Positions 7,495 through 13,521 of a stretch of DNA of 13,521 nucleotides are shown piece after piece. The stretch is from Elusimicrobiota bacterium. Lineage in GTDB: Bacteria > Elusimicrobiota > UBA5214 > JBBAAG01. The stretch spans positions 1 through 13,521 of the forward strand of contig JBBAAG010000080.1 in NCBI GenBank assembly GCA_041658405.1, written 5' to 3'. A program made the translations under genes and the position numbers. The notes beneath the pieces were generated by a model. The model saw nothing but the letters and a program-made list of their open reading frames with translations, did no database searches and was not told where the DNA came from. Numbering within the stretch: the first letter of the stretch is position 1; the number at the start of each line of letters is the position of its first letter.

Positions 7495-8151
7495 ATGAAA
7501 AGAGTGTTAATTCTGGTAGAAGGCCAAACTGAAGAAAAGTTTGTTAATGATGTCCTCATTCCCGGTTTTTCCCAAAAAGGGTTATATTGTATACCAGTAC
7601 TTGCTACAACAAAACGAGTAAAAATAGGTTCGGATTTTAAAGGGGGGATAGTGTCTTATCAAAAGACGAAGAACGATATTCTACGCCTTCTTCAAGATAC
7701 TAATGCAATTGTTGTAACAACGATGATTGATTATTACGGATTCTCATCACTTGTCCCGTTCCGCGCATCAATTAAAGGAATTAATTGTTTCGAAAGAGTT
7801 ATGTCACTTGAAGCTTTATTCAAGAATGATATTAATCATGACAAGTTTCTTCCGTACCTGCAATTGCACGAGTTTGAAGCTATGGTATTTGTTTCTCCCA
7901 AAGAGGCCGCAGAGGCACTAACCGAAGTAAGAAAAGTAGCGGATGTTGAAAAAGTAAAACAACAGTTTCATTCGCCCGAGGAAATTAATGATAATCCAAC
8001 TACTACTCCTTCAAAACGGCTAGAAAATATATTTCATTCATACGAAAAACCTTTACATGGACCGCTTATAACAAAAAGGATAGGGTTAGACAATATTCGC
8101 AAGGAATGTAAGCATTTCAACGATTGGTGCACAACTTTAGAAAATCTGTAA
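7495..8151 (+). CDS. ariB: DUF4276 TOPRIM-like toxin/nuclease of a PARIS defence system (AriB-like)
   Basis: 218-residue predicted effector. Three TOPRIM-like acidic motifs are visible: LVE9-GQTE13 after the first strand, MID79-YYG82, and LQLHE126-FE128. The C-terminus has the DUF4276 pattern: S-K-R-LE-x-IF, then HGPL, then IGLDNIR before a final W-C. In characterised PARIS systems AriB is released from AriA after anti-restriction proteins are sensed and halts phage growth by cutting host tRNA. That activity is assigned here only by family and context. The ATG lies 2 bases after the ariA stop, consistent with coupled translation. The protein is at the short end for an effector of this group but has all three motifs and looks intact. 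It is the last gene of the run; no convincing terminator follows in 8152-8199. Confidence 0.85.
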   Translation: MKRVLILVEGQTEEKFVNDVLIPGFSQKGLYCIPVLATTKRVKIGSDFKGGIVSYQKTKNDILRLLQDTNAIVVTTMIDYYGFSSLVPFRASIKGINCFERVMSLEALFKNDINHDKFLPYLQLHEFEAMVFVSPKEAAEALTEVRKVADVEKVKQQFHSPEEINDNPTTTPSKRLENIFHSYEKPLHGPLITKRIGLDNIRKECKHFNDWCTTLENL

Positions 8152-8199
8152 AAATGTTTTCTCAAACGCGTAATTAACATAAGCATTGGAAATTATGTA

Positions 8200-8952
8200 A
8201 TGTTTTTCTACAGGACTCATATTTTAATACTTCTTTTAACTCTAACTACCCCAAATTTGTTTGCGGAAGTACCTTTCACTGACTGGGATCGTGTCGAGAA
8301 ACAAGTGAGGGACGGAACAATATCCCGAGTTGATGCACAACAGTGTGTCAAACAGTTATTGCCTGAGTTAAACAAGTATTGTGCGGAGAATGGATTGGAA
8401 GTTACCGTAATTACCTCAACTCAATCGGTCTCGCCTCGCTGGACCTTCCCTGTTGAAGGATACGGCATCAAAAACATTGGCGAGCCCGGGTACACTGGAT
8501 ACGCGCCGAAAGGATACAATTTTTATGATGGTAACAAGCACGGCGGCCATCCGGCAGTAGACATTTTTATCCGTGATAAAAACCAGGATACTATTGACGA
8601 TAAAACTGGACATCAGGTAAACGTTCTCGCGGTATCTACCAGCATTGTTCTTGCGGTGAGTACCGGGTGGCAACCCAGCAGCGGTATCCGCGGGGGTAAC
8701 TATGTGTACACTTTTCTCCCAGGTGAACAGTTGATTGTGTACTACGCGCATCTTGATAAAGTTGAGGTGAAACCCGGTGATGTTATATTTCCGGGGAAAT
8801 TGATTGGTACTATGGGGCGGACAGGGAAGAACGCGTATCCCTCAAGGTCGCCTACGCATTTGCATATAATGTGCCTGTCTTACGACAAAAATGCGGGGTT
8901 AAGCTCTGTCAATGTGTATAACAAATTGTGTAGGCCGGGACATAAAAGATAG
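8200..8952 (+). CDS. Secreted M23 family (LytM-type) metallopeptidase
   Basis: 250-residue protein predicted to cut peptide bridges of peptidoglycan, or to act as a wall-binding regulator of such enzymes. Residues 1-22 form a signal peptide (hydrophobic run followed by PNLFA, probable cleavage after Ala22); there is no lipobox cysteine. The zinc site is complete: H117-PAV-D121 in GGHPAVDIF, and H220-L-H222 near the C-terminus, with the family's YYAHLD and KPGD-x-I-x-x-G-x-x-IG-x-MG segments between. The region around DKNQDTIDD is a charged loop seen in some M23 proteins. No LysM or SH3 domain is present. It starts 48 bases after ariB with a weak GGA at 8188-8190, and it runs in the same direction, so read-through from the defence operon is possible. 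I regard it as a host gene rather than part of the island, though this is a judgement. Confidence 0.9.
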   Translation: MFFYRTHILILLLTLTTPNLFAEVPFTDWDRVEKQVRDGTISRVDAQQCVKQLLPELNKYCAENGLEVTVITSTQSVSPRWTFPVEGYGIKNIGEPGYTGYAPKGYNFYDGNKHGGHPAVDIFIRDKNQDTIDDKTGHQVNVLAVSTSIVLAVSTGWQPSSGIRGGNYVYTFLPGEQLIVYYAHLDKVEVKPGDVIFPGKLIGTMGRTGKNAYPSRSPTHLHIMCLSYDKNAGLSSVNVYNKLCRPGHKR

Positions 8953-8968
8953 TGTATCTTTAAAGATA
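8945..8968. repeat. Palindromic element between convergent genes, possible weak bidirectional terminator
   Basis: AAAGATA (8945-8951), a gtg spacer, TATCTTT (8955-8961) and AAAGATA again (8962-8968). The first two arms make a perfect 7-bp stem with a 3-base loop. The last two make a perfect 14-bp palindrome. It overlaps the M23 stop codon and lies just beyond the hydrolase stop, where a two-way terminator would be expected. Against that, the stem is AT-rich and has no proper T-run on either strand. Confidence 0.4.
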
Positions 8969-8975
8969 GTGTTTG

Positions 8976-9983
8976 TTATTCCTCAAAAAAGGTGGTTACT
9001 GCATCCAATGCTTTCTCGCGGTACTCAACACTTTCGTTAAAAAGCTGGTGGTTCGCTCCGGGGAGTAAGGTAACCTTTACGTCTTTAATCTTTGAGGTTA
9101 AGATTTTGAGATTGTACTTCCATTCAACAATAATGTCAGAGGTTCCCTGCAAGATAAGTGTTTTGGGTTGTACTTCAGTCTCAGGGTATGAGACCATACG
9201 TTTTTCGTATTCAAATAATGAACGTACCCAGTCTGCTTGCACCACCCGTGTTTCTAAAGGGTCGGAACGTTGAAACCTGAGAAACTCGTGGTCCGAACTA
9301 TCATTACGGAATATACGGGGTACTATTTTGAAGAATGGATTAGCGAAAAAGTGTCCCATCTTTGAGAGTGTCCATAGTTGAGAACGTACCAGCGGTGCGG
9401 CTAATACAGCTTTTTTTATATTTATCCCCGGTGTTGTGATCAACGCTTCTGCTACCACCCCGCCGCTCATACTGAATCCAATAGTATAAATGTCGTAGGT
9501 GAAGAGTTCGGTGCATTTATTTACAAAACTGGTGTAGCACTTGAGGTACTCCCCAAAAAAATCGCCTTTAATGTGTACATCAGATGCTAAACCATACCCT
9601 GGAAGGTCGTAACACGCAACAGCGTAGTTGTGAGTAACAAGATGGGTGATAAGGTTTTTCATGGTGCCTGCGTGGTTCTGGTACCCATGAAGTACAATAA
9701 CGATTGCCCGCGGGGTCTTGGGTATATAAAACTGTACCGGCAGTTTGTACCCTGCAAGGTCCATCGTGCCGAATACGAATTGCCCGCTGTCAGCCGGGAA
9801 GTCGATGTTATAGTACGATAAATACCTGGAGGTATCCTTATTATATACTTGTCCCTTAAAAGGTGACTCAATCGGGTGAAGCGTATTTCTTAGTGTATCA
9901 AACCTTTCCCCTGCTACTGGTAAAACGTGTATTTGGATACAAAGAAGGGAAATTAAGATCATACTAAAATGTTTGTTTATCAT
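8976..9983 (-). CDS. Secreted alpha/beta hydrolase (lysophospholipase/monoacylglycerol lipase-like)
   Basis: 335-residue predicted serine hydrolase with an N-terminal signal sequence (hydrophobic from about residue 7 to 22). Core marks are LH99-G100 (oxyanion region), a nucleophile elbow GFS171-MSGG, acid D283 in GTSDIIVEW, and H312 in GANHQLFNE. These give a full Ser-Asp-His triad of the hydrolase 4 / S33-like group, which cleaves esters such as monoacylglycerols or lysophospholipids. The elbow reads G-x-S-x-S-G rather than the classical G-x-S-x-G. Substrate is not known. The ATG is at 9981-9983; no Shine-Dalgarno sequence precedes it, and a TATAAT lies only 8 bases upstream, so the message may be leaderless or the true start may be Met8. 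The gene converges on the M23 gene and diverges from hppA. Confidence 0.85.
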   Translation of the reverse strand: MINKHFSMILISLLCIQIHVLPVAGERFDTLRNTLHPIESPFKGQVYNKDTSRYLSYYNIDFPADSGQFVFGTMDLAGYKLPVQFYIPKTPRAIVIVLHGYQNHAGTMKNLITHLVTHNYAVACYDLPGYGLASDVHIKGDFFGEYLKCYTSFVNKCTELFTYDIYTIGFSMSGGVVAEALITTPGINIKKAVLAAPLVRSQLWTLSKMGHFFANPFFKIVPRIFRNDSSDHEFLRFQRSDPLETRVVQADWVRSLFEYEKRMVSYPETEVQPKTLILQGTSDIIVEWKYNLKILTSKIKDVKVTLLPGANHQLFNESVEYREKALDAVTTFFEE

Positions 9984-9991
9984 ATAAAAAC

Positions 9992-9997
9992 ATTATA
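9992..9997 (-). promoter_or_regulatory. Candidate -10 box for the alpha/beta hydrolase gene
   Basis: Read on the minus strand this is TATAAT, 8 bases before the hydrolase ATG. No matching -35 stands at 16-18 bp (the best, TTCAAG, is 11 bp away). If used, transcription would begin almost at the start codon. Confidence 0.35.
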
Positions 9998-10009
9998 CAA
10001 AGAAAATAC

Positions 10010-10037
10010 TTGAATATTTTTTTGGAAAGAGTAAAAT
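10010..10037 (+). promoter_or_regulatory. Candidate promoter for hppA
   Basis: TTGAAT (10010-10015) and TAAAAT (10032-10037) are separated by 16 bp and match the sigma-70-type consensus at 4/6 and 5/6. They lie in the 111-base divergent gap (9984-10094), which otherwise holds only the hppA ribosome site (AAGGAG, 10076-10081). In such AT-rich sequence chance matches are common. Confidence 0.35.
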
Positions 10038-10094
10038 ATATACTTTCAGTTGTAAATAATGGTGGGTAAACAGAAAAGGAGTGGGTGTTAAGGT

Positions 10095-12506
10095 ATGAAA
10101 AAGTTGTTAATTTCATTAGGTATGGTGTTCTTATCCGCAGCGGTATCGTTTGCCAGTGAGACTGACCTTGTTCTTCCTGACTTAAATATGGTTGCTTATG
10201 GTTCAATGACAGGGCATTCATTGTTACTCTGGGGTATCGGAGTATGCGTTCTGGGCTTACTGTTTGGTTTCTGGCAGTATAAAACGTTACGTAATCTGCC
10301 GGTACATAAGTCAATGAGCGAAATTTCTGAACTTATCTACGAAACATGTAAGACATACCTTATCACACAAGGGAAGTTTATTCTTATATTAGAAGTATTG
10401 ATTGCAGTGATAATGGTGATATACTTCGGTGTACTGCGCCATCTCGATGTGGGACGGGTCGCGATAATTGTTATCTGCAGTTTTGTGGGTATACTTGGCA
10501 GTTACGCTGTTGCGTGGTTCGGGATGAGAGTCAATACTTTAGCGAACTCGCGGTCTGCGTTTGCAAGTATTATGGGTAAACCGTTCCCGGTCTACGAAAT
10601 ACCGATCCGCGCGGGGATTAGTATCGGGATGTTGTTAATCAGTATTGAACTTTTGGTTATGCTATCTATCCTGCTGTTCATCCCGGCAGAGTACGCAGGG
10701 TCGTGTTTTATTGGGTTTGCAATCGGTGAGTCGTTAGGCGCGTCAGTACTTCGTATGGCTGGCGGGATATTCACGAAAATCGCGGATATCGGGTCTGACC
10801 TTATGAAGATTGTGTTTAATATTAAAGAAGATGATGCACGCAATCCTGGAGTTATTGCGGATTGTACCGGTGATAACGCAGGGGATTCAGTTGGCCCAAC
10901 GGCTGATGGGTTTGAAACTTATGGTGTTACTGGTGTTGCGTTAATATCGTTTATCCTTATTGCTGTAAAGGATCCGTTTATTCAGGTACAGTTATTGGTA
11001 TGGATATTCGTTATGCGCGTGATGATGTTGATTGCAAGCGCTGCGTCATACGGGATTAATGATATAATCGCGAAAGCGCAGTTCAAGAATGTAGATAAAA
11101 TGGACTTTGAAGCGCCGTTAACGAGTCTTGTATGGATAACCTCGCTTGTATCAATCGCATTGACTTTCCTTGTATCATACTTATTAATAAGCAACCTTAA
11201 TAATGACCCTACGCTTTGGTGGAAGTTGTCATTAATAATTACCTGCGGTACGATTGCCGGGGCGGTTATTCCTGAAGGGGTAAAGATCTTTATTTCAACA
11301 AAATCTGCGTTTGTGAAGAATGTATTGAATTCTTCACGTAAGGGCGGGGCGTCACTGAATATACTTGCAGGATTGACTACCGGTAACTTCAGTGCGTACT
11401 GGATGGGCTTAACAATACTTGGGTTGATGATTATTGCGTATATGGTTAGTATGTTAGGGTTTGATTCGTTAATGCTTGCACCGTCAGTGTTTGCGTTCGG
11501 GTTAGTGGCGTTTGGGTTCCTCGGGATGGGGCCTGTGACGATAGCAGTGGATTCTTACGGTCCCGTAGCGGATAATGCGCAGTCAATTTATGAACTGTCA
11601 TTAATCGAAAGTATACCGAATATTAGTGAAGATATTAAGAAAAATTTTGGGTTTGAACCGAAGTTTGAGAAAGCAAAAACTTTCCTGGAAGAAAATGATG
11701 GGTGCGGGAATACGTTTAAGGCTACCGCCAAACCCGTGCTTATAGGTACGGCAGTGGTTGGCGCTACGACTATGATATTCTCAATAATAGTGTTACTCAC
11801 GAACGGGTTGACGGAAGGGATTGCTAATTTATCTTTGCTATACCCGCCATTTTTGTTTGGTTTAATGGCAGGCGGTGCGGTTATTTACTGGTTTACCGGA
11901 GCGTCAATGTTGGCGGTGACAACCGGAGCGTATCACGCAGTTGAGTTTATTAAAGCTAATATTAAACTCGAAGCGTCAGACCGCGCATCGGTTTCAGATA
12001 GTAAGAAAGTTGTGGAGATATGTACGCAGTACGCTCAGAAGGGTATGTTAAACATATTTCTTGCGATATTCTTTACCACACTTGCGTTTGCATGTTTTGA
12101 ATCGTTCTTCTTTATCGGATACCTTATATCAATAGCGCTTTTTGGGTTGTACCAGGCAATATTTATGGCGAATGCCGGTGGTGCGTGGGATAATGCAAAG
12201 AAAATCGTGGAAGTTGACCTCAAACAAAAAGGGACGGAATTACATGCTGCGTCAGTTATCGGGGATACTGTTGGTGATCCGTTTAAAGATACGTCGTCAG
12301 TTGCGATGAATCCTATTATTAAGTTCACAACGTTATTTGGATTACTTGCGTTGGAATTGGCAATAGAACTTGATTTAACACTAAAACTGATCCTGGCCCT
12401 GATATTTTTTGGGGTATCATTGTTCTATGTTGTAAAATCGTTTACTGATATGGCTATAAAGGATGATGAACCTCAGAAAGTAGACGCAACGGTAGCGGGG
12501 AAGTAA
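10095..12506 (+). CDS. hppA: Membrane-bound proton-translocating pyrophosphatase
   Basis: 803-residue integral membrane pump that uses pyrophosphate hydrolysis to move H+ (or Na+) out of the cytoplasm; about 16 hydrophobic segments are expected and many are visible. The pyrophosphate/Mg site is intact: R249-NPGVIAD256, then D260, D264, D271 and E274; D486-SYGPVAD493-N494; N693-AGGAWDN700-AKK; and G723-DTVGDPFKD732. At the position that decides potassium dependence the sequence is GNTF-K542-A, i.e. lysine, which in this family marks the K+-independent, proton-pumping class; the residue three further on is Ala545, where Thr is common in that class. The N-terminus MKKLLISLGMVFLSAAVSFA is signal-like and the chain is somewhat longer than most. 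AAGGAG at 10076-10081 is 13 bases from the ATG. A complex-I-like subunit gene follows 76 bases downstream. Na+ transport cannot be excluded. Confidence 0.95.
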   Translation: MKKLLISLGMVFLSAAVSFASETDLVLPDLNMVAYGSMTGHSLLLWGIGVCVLGLLFGFWQYKTLRNLPVHKSMSEISELIYETCKTYLITQGKFILILEVLIAVIMVIYFGVLRHLDVGRVAIIVICSFVGILGSYAVAWFGMRVNTLANSRSAFASIMGKPFPVYEIPIRAGISIGMLLISIELLVMLSILLFIPAEYAGSCFIGFAIGESLGASVLRMAGGIFTKIADIGSDLMKIVFNIKEDDARNPGVIADCTGDNAGDSVGPTADGFETYGVTGVALISFILIAVKDPFIQVQLLVWIFVMRVMMLIASAASYGINDIIAKAQFKNVDKMDFEAPLTSLVWITSLVSIALTFLVSYLLISNLNNDPTLWWKLSLIITCGTIAGAVIPEGVKIFISTKSAFVKNVLNSSRKGGASLNILAGLTTGNFSAYWMGLTILGLMIIAYMVSMLGFDSLMLAPSVFAFGLVAFGFLGMGPVTIAVDSYGPVADNAQSIYELSLIESIPNISEDIKKNFGFEPKFEKAKTFLEENDGCGNTFKATAKPVLIGTAVVGATTMIFSIIVLLTNGLTEGIANLSLLYPPFLFGLMAGGAVIYWFTGASMLAVTTGAYHAVEFIKANIKLEASDRASVSDSKKVVEICTQYAQKGMLNIFLAIFFTTLAFACFESFFFIGYLISIALFGLYQAIFMANAGGAWDNAKKIVEVDLKQKGTELHAASVIGDTVGDPFKDTSSVAMNPIIKFTTLFGLLALELAIELDLTLKLILALIFFGVSLFYVVKSFTDMAIKDDEPQKVDATVAGK

Positions 12507-12582
12507 GGTAAGTATAAGTATAGATAGTCCTGCGGCAATGTTAGTTGCGGGATAGGAAAGTTGTTTACGTGGTAAAATCTGT

Positions 12583-13521
12583 ATGATTACGGATACGGCA
12601 TTATTGTTTGCGATACTCACGCCGGTGCTTGGCGCGTTTATCTTGCCGCTGGTGGGTAGATATTCCGCTGCTGCACGTAATTGGTTAGCTCTGGTACTTA
12701 TCGGGATACCACTCGTGTTTTCTTTGATGTGCATACCTTCGGTGTACAGCGGTGAAGTGTTAAGTTTTATGTACTCCTTACCGTTAGGGTTTAACCTCAC
12801 CTTTGTTGCGGACCCGTTAGCAATATTTATGGCGATAGTGTCTTCATTGATAAGTTTTGTTATCATGATTTACTCATTTGACTATATCAGCCATTATGAT
12901 AACCAAAACGAGTACTATTTTATGGTAGTACTTTTTCTGGGTTCGATGATCGGGTTAATCTTCGCAGCGAATCTCATACTATTATACATCTTCTGGGAAC
13001 TGACCGGTATCACAAGTTGGAGATTAATAGGGTTTTACCGCGGGAAAAGTGATATTTACCGCGCAAATAAGTCGTTTTTGGTAACCGTTTTCGGTGCGTT
13101 AGTAATGCTGTTAGGGTTCATCATTGTTTACCAGCAGACCGGGTCGTTTGATTACAATTCTGTGTGTGATACTGGCAAGAATTACATGATCTCGAACCTC
13201 GCGGTATTGCTTATACTGTTTGGTATACTCTCAAAATCCGCAACGTTACCGTTTCATACATGGCTGCCAGATGCGGGTGTTGCACCGTCACCGGTTACTG
13301 CATTGCTGCACGCAGCGGTACTGGTTAAGATAGGCGTATACGTTTATGCGCGGTTATTCCTCGCTACATACAGTATCGACGAAATATGGACTACCGCTGT
13401 GCCGTTAATCGCGGGGTTCAGCGCGTTAGTCGCTGCAGGTGCGGCTTTTGTTGAGACTGACCTCAAACGTATAATCGCGTATTCAACTATCAGCCAGATA
13501 GGATTTATTTTCTTAGGTTTA
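12583..13521 (+). CDS. Proton-channel subunit of complex I / Mrp / hydrogenase type (NuoL-like), 3'-partial
   Basis: The frame runs from the ATG at 12583 to the window edge, giving 313 residues without a stop. The start resembles the antiporter N-terminal domain (FVADPLAIFMA, then FDYISHYDN). The main channel domain follows: FWE139-LTGITSW, with the conserved membrane glutamate; SK218-SATLPFH225-TWLPDAG; APSPVTALLHAAVLVK249; and ETDLKRIIAYSTISQIGF near the edge. Such subunits carry protons (or Na+) in NADH dehydrogenase, membrane-bound hydrogenases and Mrp antiporters. Without the C-terminal half and neighbours NuoL, HyfB/EchA and MrpA/D cannot be told apart. No good Shine-Dalgarno site stands close to the ATG; GATAGGAAAG at 12551-12560 is over 20 bases away. 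The 76-base gap after hppA shows no strong promoter or terminator, so the two may be co-transcribed. Confidence 0.9.
   Translation, partial: MITDTALLFAILTPVLGAFILPLVGRYSAAARNWLALVLIGIPLVFSLMCIPSVYSGEVLSFMYSLPLGFNLTFVADPLAIFMAIVSSLISFVIMIYSFDYISHYDNQNEYYFMVVLFLGSMIGLIFAANLILLYIFWELTGITSWRLIGFYRGKSDIYRANKSFLVTVFGALVMLLGFIIVYQQTGSFDYNSVCDTGKNYMISNLAVLLILFGILSKSATLPFHTWLPDAGVAPSPVTALLHAAVLVKIGVYVYARLFLATYSIDEIWTTAVPLIAGFSALVAAGAAFVETDLKRIIAYSTISQIGFIFLGL

Larger units (their letters stand above)
828..8151 (+). other. Putative defence island/operon: R-M fusion, HsdS, TcmP, radical SAM, AriA, AriB
   Basis: Six same-strand genes follow each other with junctions of +2, 0, -1, +31 and +2 bases, so co-transcription from the promoter near 790 is likely. 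The first two form a restriction-modification module. The last two form a PARIS-type ATPase/TOPRIM pair. The middle two form a TcmP/radical SAM pair of unknown role. Base composition is lower in GC than on either side. No integrase, transposase, tRNA target or flanking direct repeat was recognised, so the boundaries are set by gene content only. Treating the six genes as one functional system is an inference from layout. Confidence 0.7.

Noticed and set aside
6419..8151. Septu, Gabija or single-chain OLD system instead of PARIS
   Set aside because: The second protein has TOPRIM/DUF4276-like acidic motifs and no HNH motif (against Septu). ATPase and TOPRIM are on separate chains and no UvrD-like helicase follows (against Gabija and OLD).
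828..8151. BREX or DISARM-like system, suggested by a large methylase near an ATPase
   Set aside because: No PglZ, BrxL, BrxC, DrmA/B or other core genes are present, and the HsdS subunit fits an R-M enzyme.
12526..12556. Hairpin in the hppA downstream gap as terminator or RNA element
   Set aside because: Only short arms pair (CCT/AGG and GCAA/TTGC) with an uneven internal loop and no T-run.
12417..12866. Open frame of about 150 codons on the minus strand across the hppA end and the next gene
   Set aside because: Both covered + strand frames are clear conserved genes; the minus frame has no ribosome site or family features.
1..13521. tRNA, rRNA, CRISPR array, integrase or insertion sequence
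   Set aside because: I looked for cloverleaf-like segments at the block edges, regularly spaced repeats and recombinase motifs and recognised none. A dedicated search could still find small RNAs.

Overview
The window reads as chromosomal DNA from an uncultured or poorly known Gram-negative-type bacterium, probably anaerobic. The grounds are a sugar-type ABC solute-binding protein, a membrane H+-pyrophosphatase, and the start of a complex-I/Mrp/hydrogenase-type proton-channel subunit. The phylum cannot be fixed from the sequence; an Elusimicrobiota- or Omnitrophota-like lineage is only a guess. No tRNA, rRNA, CRISPR array, integrase or transposase was seen.

Layout. (1) 2-733: C-terminal part of an ABC transporter substrate-binding protein, cut by the left edge. 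(2) 828-8151: six genes on the + strand in one tightly packed run, which I read as a defence operon. They are a nuclease-methylase fusion, its specificity subunit (hsdS), a TcmP-like protein (three-Cys-motif partner), an SPL-like radical SAM protein with an unusual CX3CX3C cysteine motif, and an ATPase plus a DUF4276/TOPRIM-like protein that together match the PARIS system (AriA + AriB). (3) 8200-8952: secreted M23 peptidase. (4) 8976-9983, minus strand: secreted alpha/beta hydrolase, converging on the M23 gene across a small palindrome. (5) 10095-12506: membrane pyrophosphatase hppA, divergent from the hydrolase. (6) 12583 to the right edge: N-terminal 313 residues of a NuoL/Mrp/Hyf-type membrane subunit.

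How the genes may work together. The restriction-modification pair would mark self DNA and cut unmodified DNA. It has its own PD-(D/E)xK nuclease domain on the methylase chain and no helicase-type HsdR in the window, so it looks closer to BcgI-like or type IIG enzymes than to classical type I. PARIS is known to respond to phage proteins that disable restriction, so its place directly downstream of an R-M module makes sense as a second layer. The part without an established role is the TcmP/radical SAM pair between them. It is translationally overlapped and is the best candidate here for an undescribed defence or nucleic-acid-modifying module.

The defence genes are visibly more AT-rich than the flanks. 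Single 60-base rows counted by hand give about 18-27% GC in the tcmP gene, against about 47-50% in hppA. This suggests the block was acquired as an island. The right-hand genes form a chemiosmotic region: the pyrophosphatase and the complex-I-like subunit both handle protons across the membrane.
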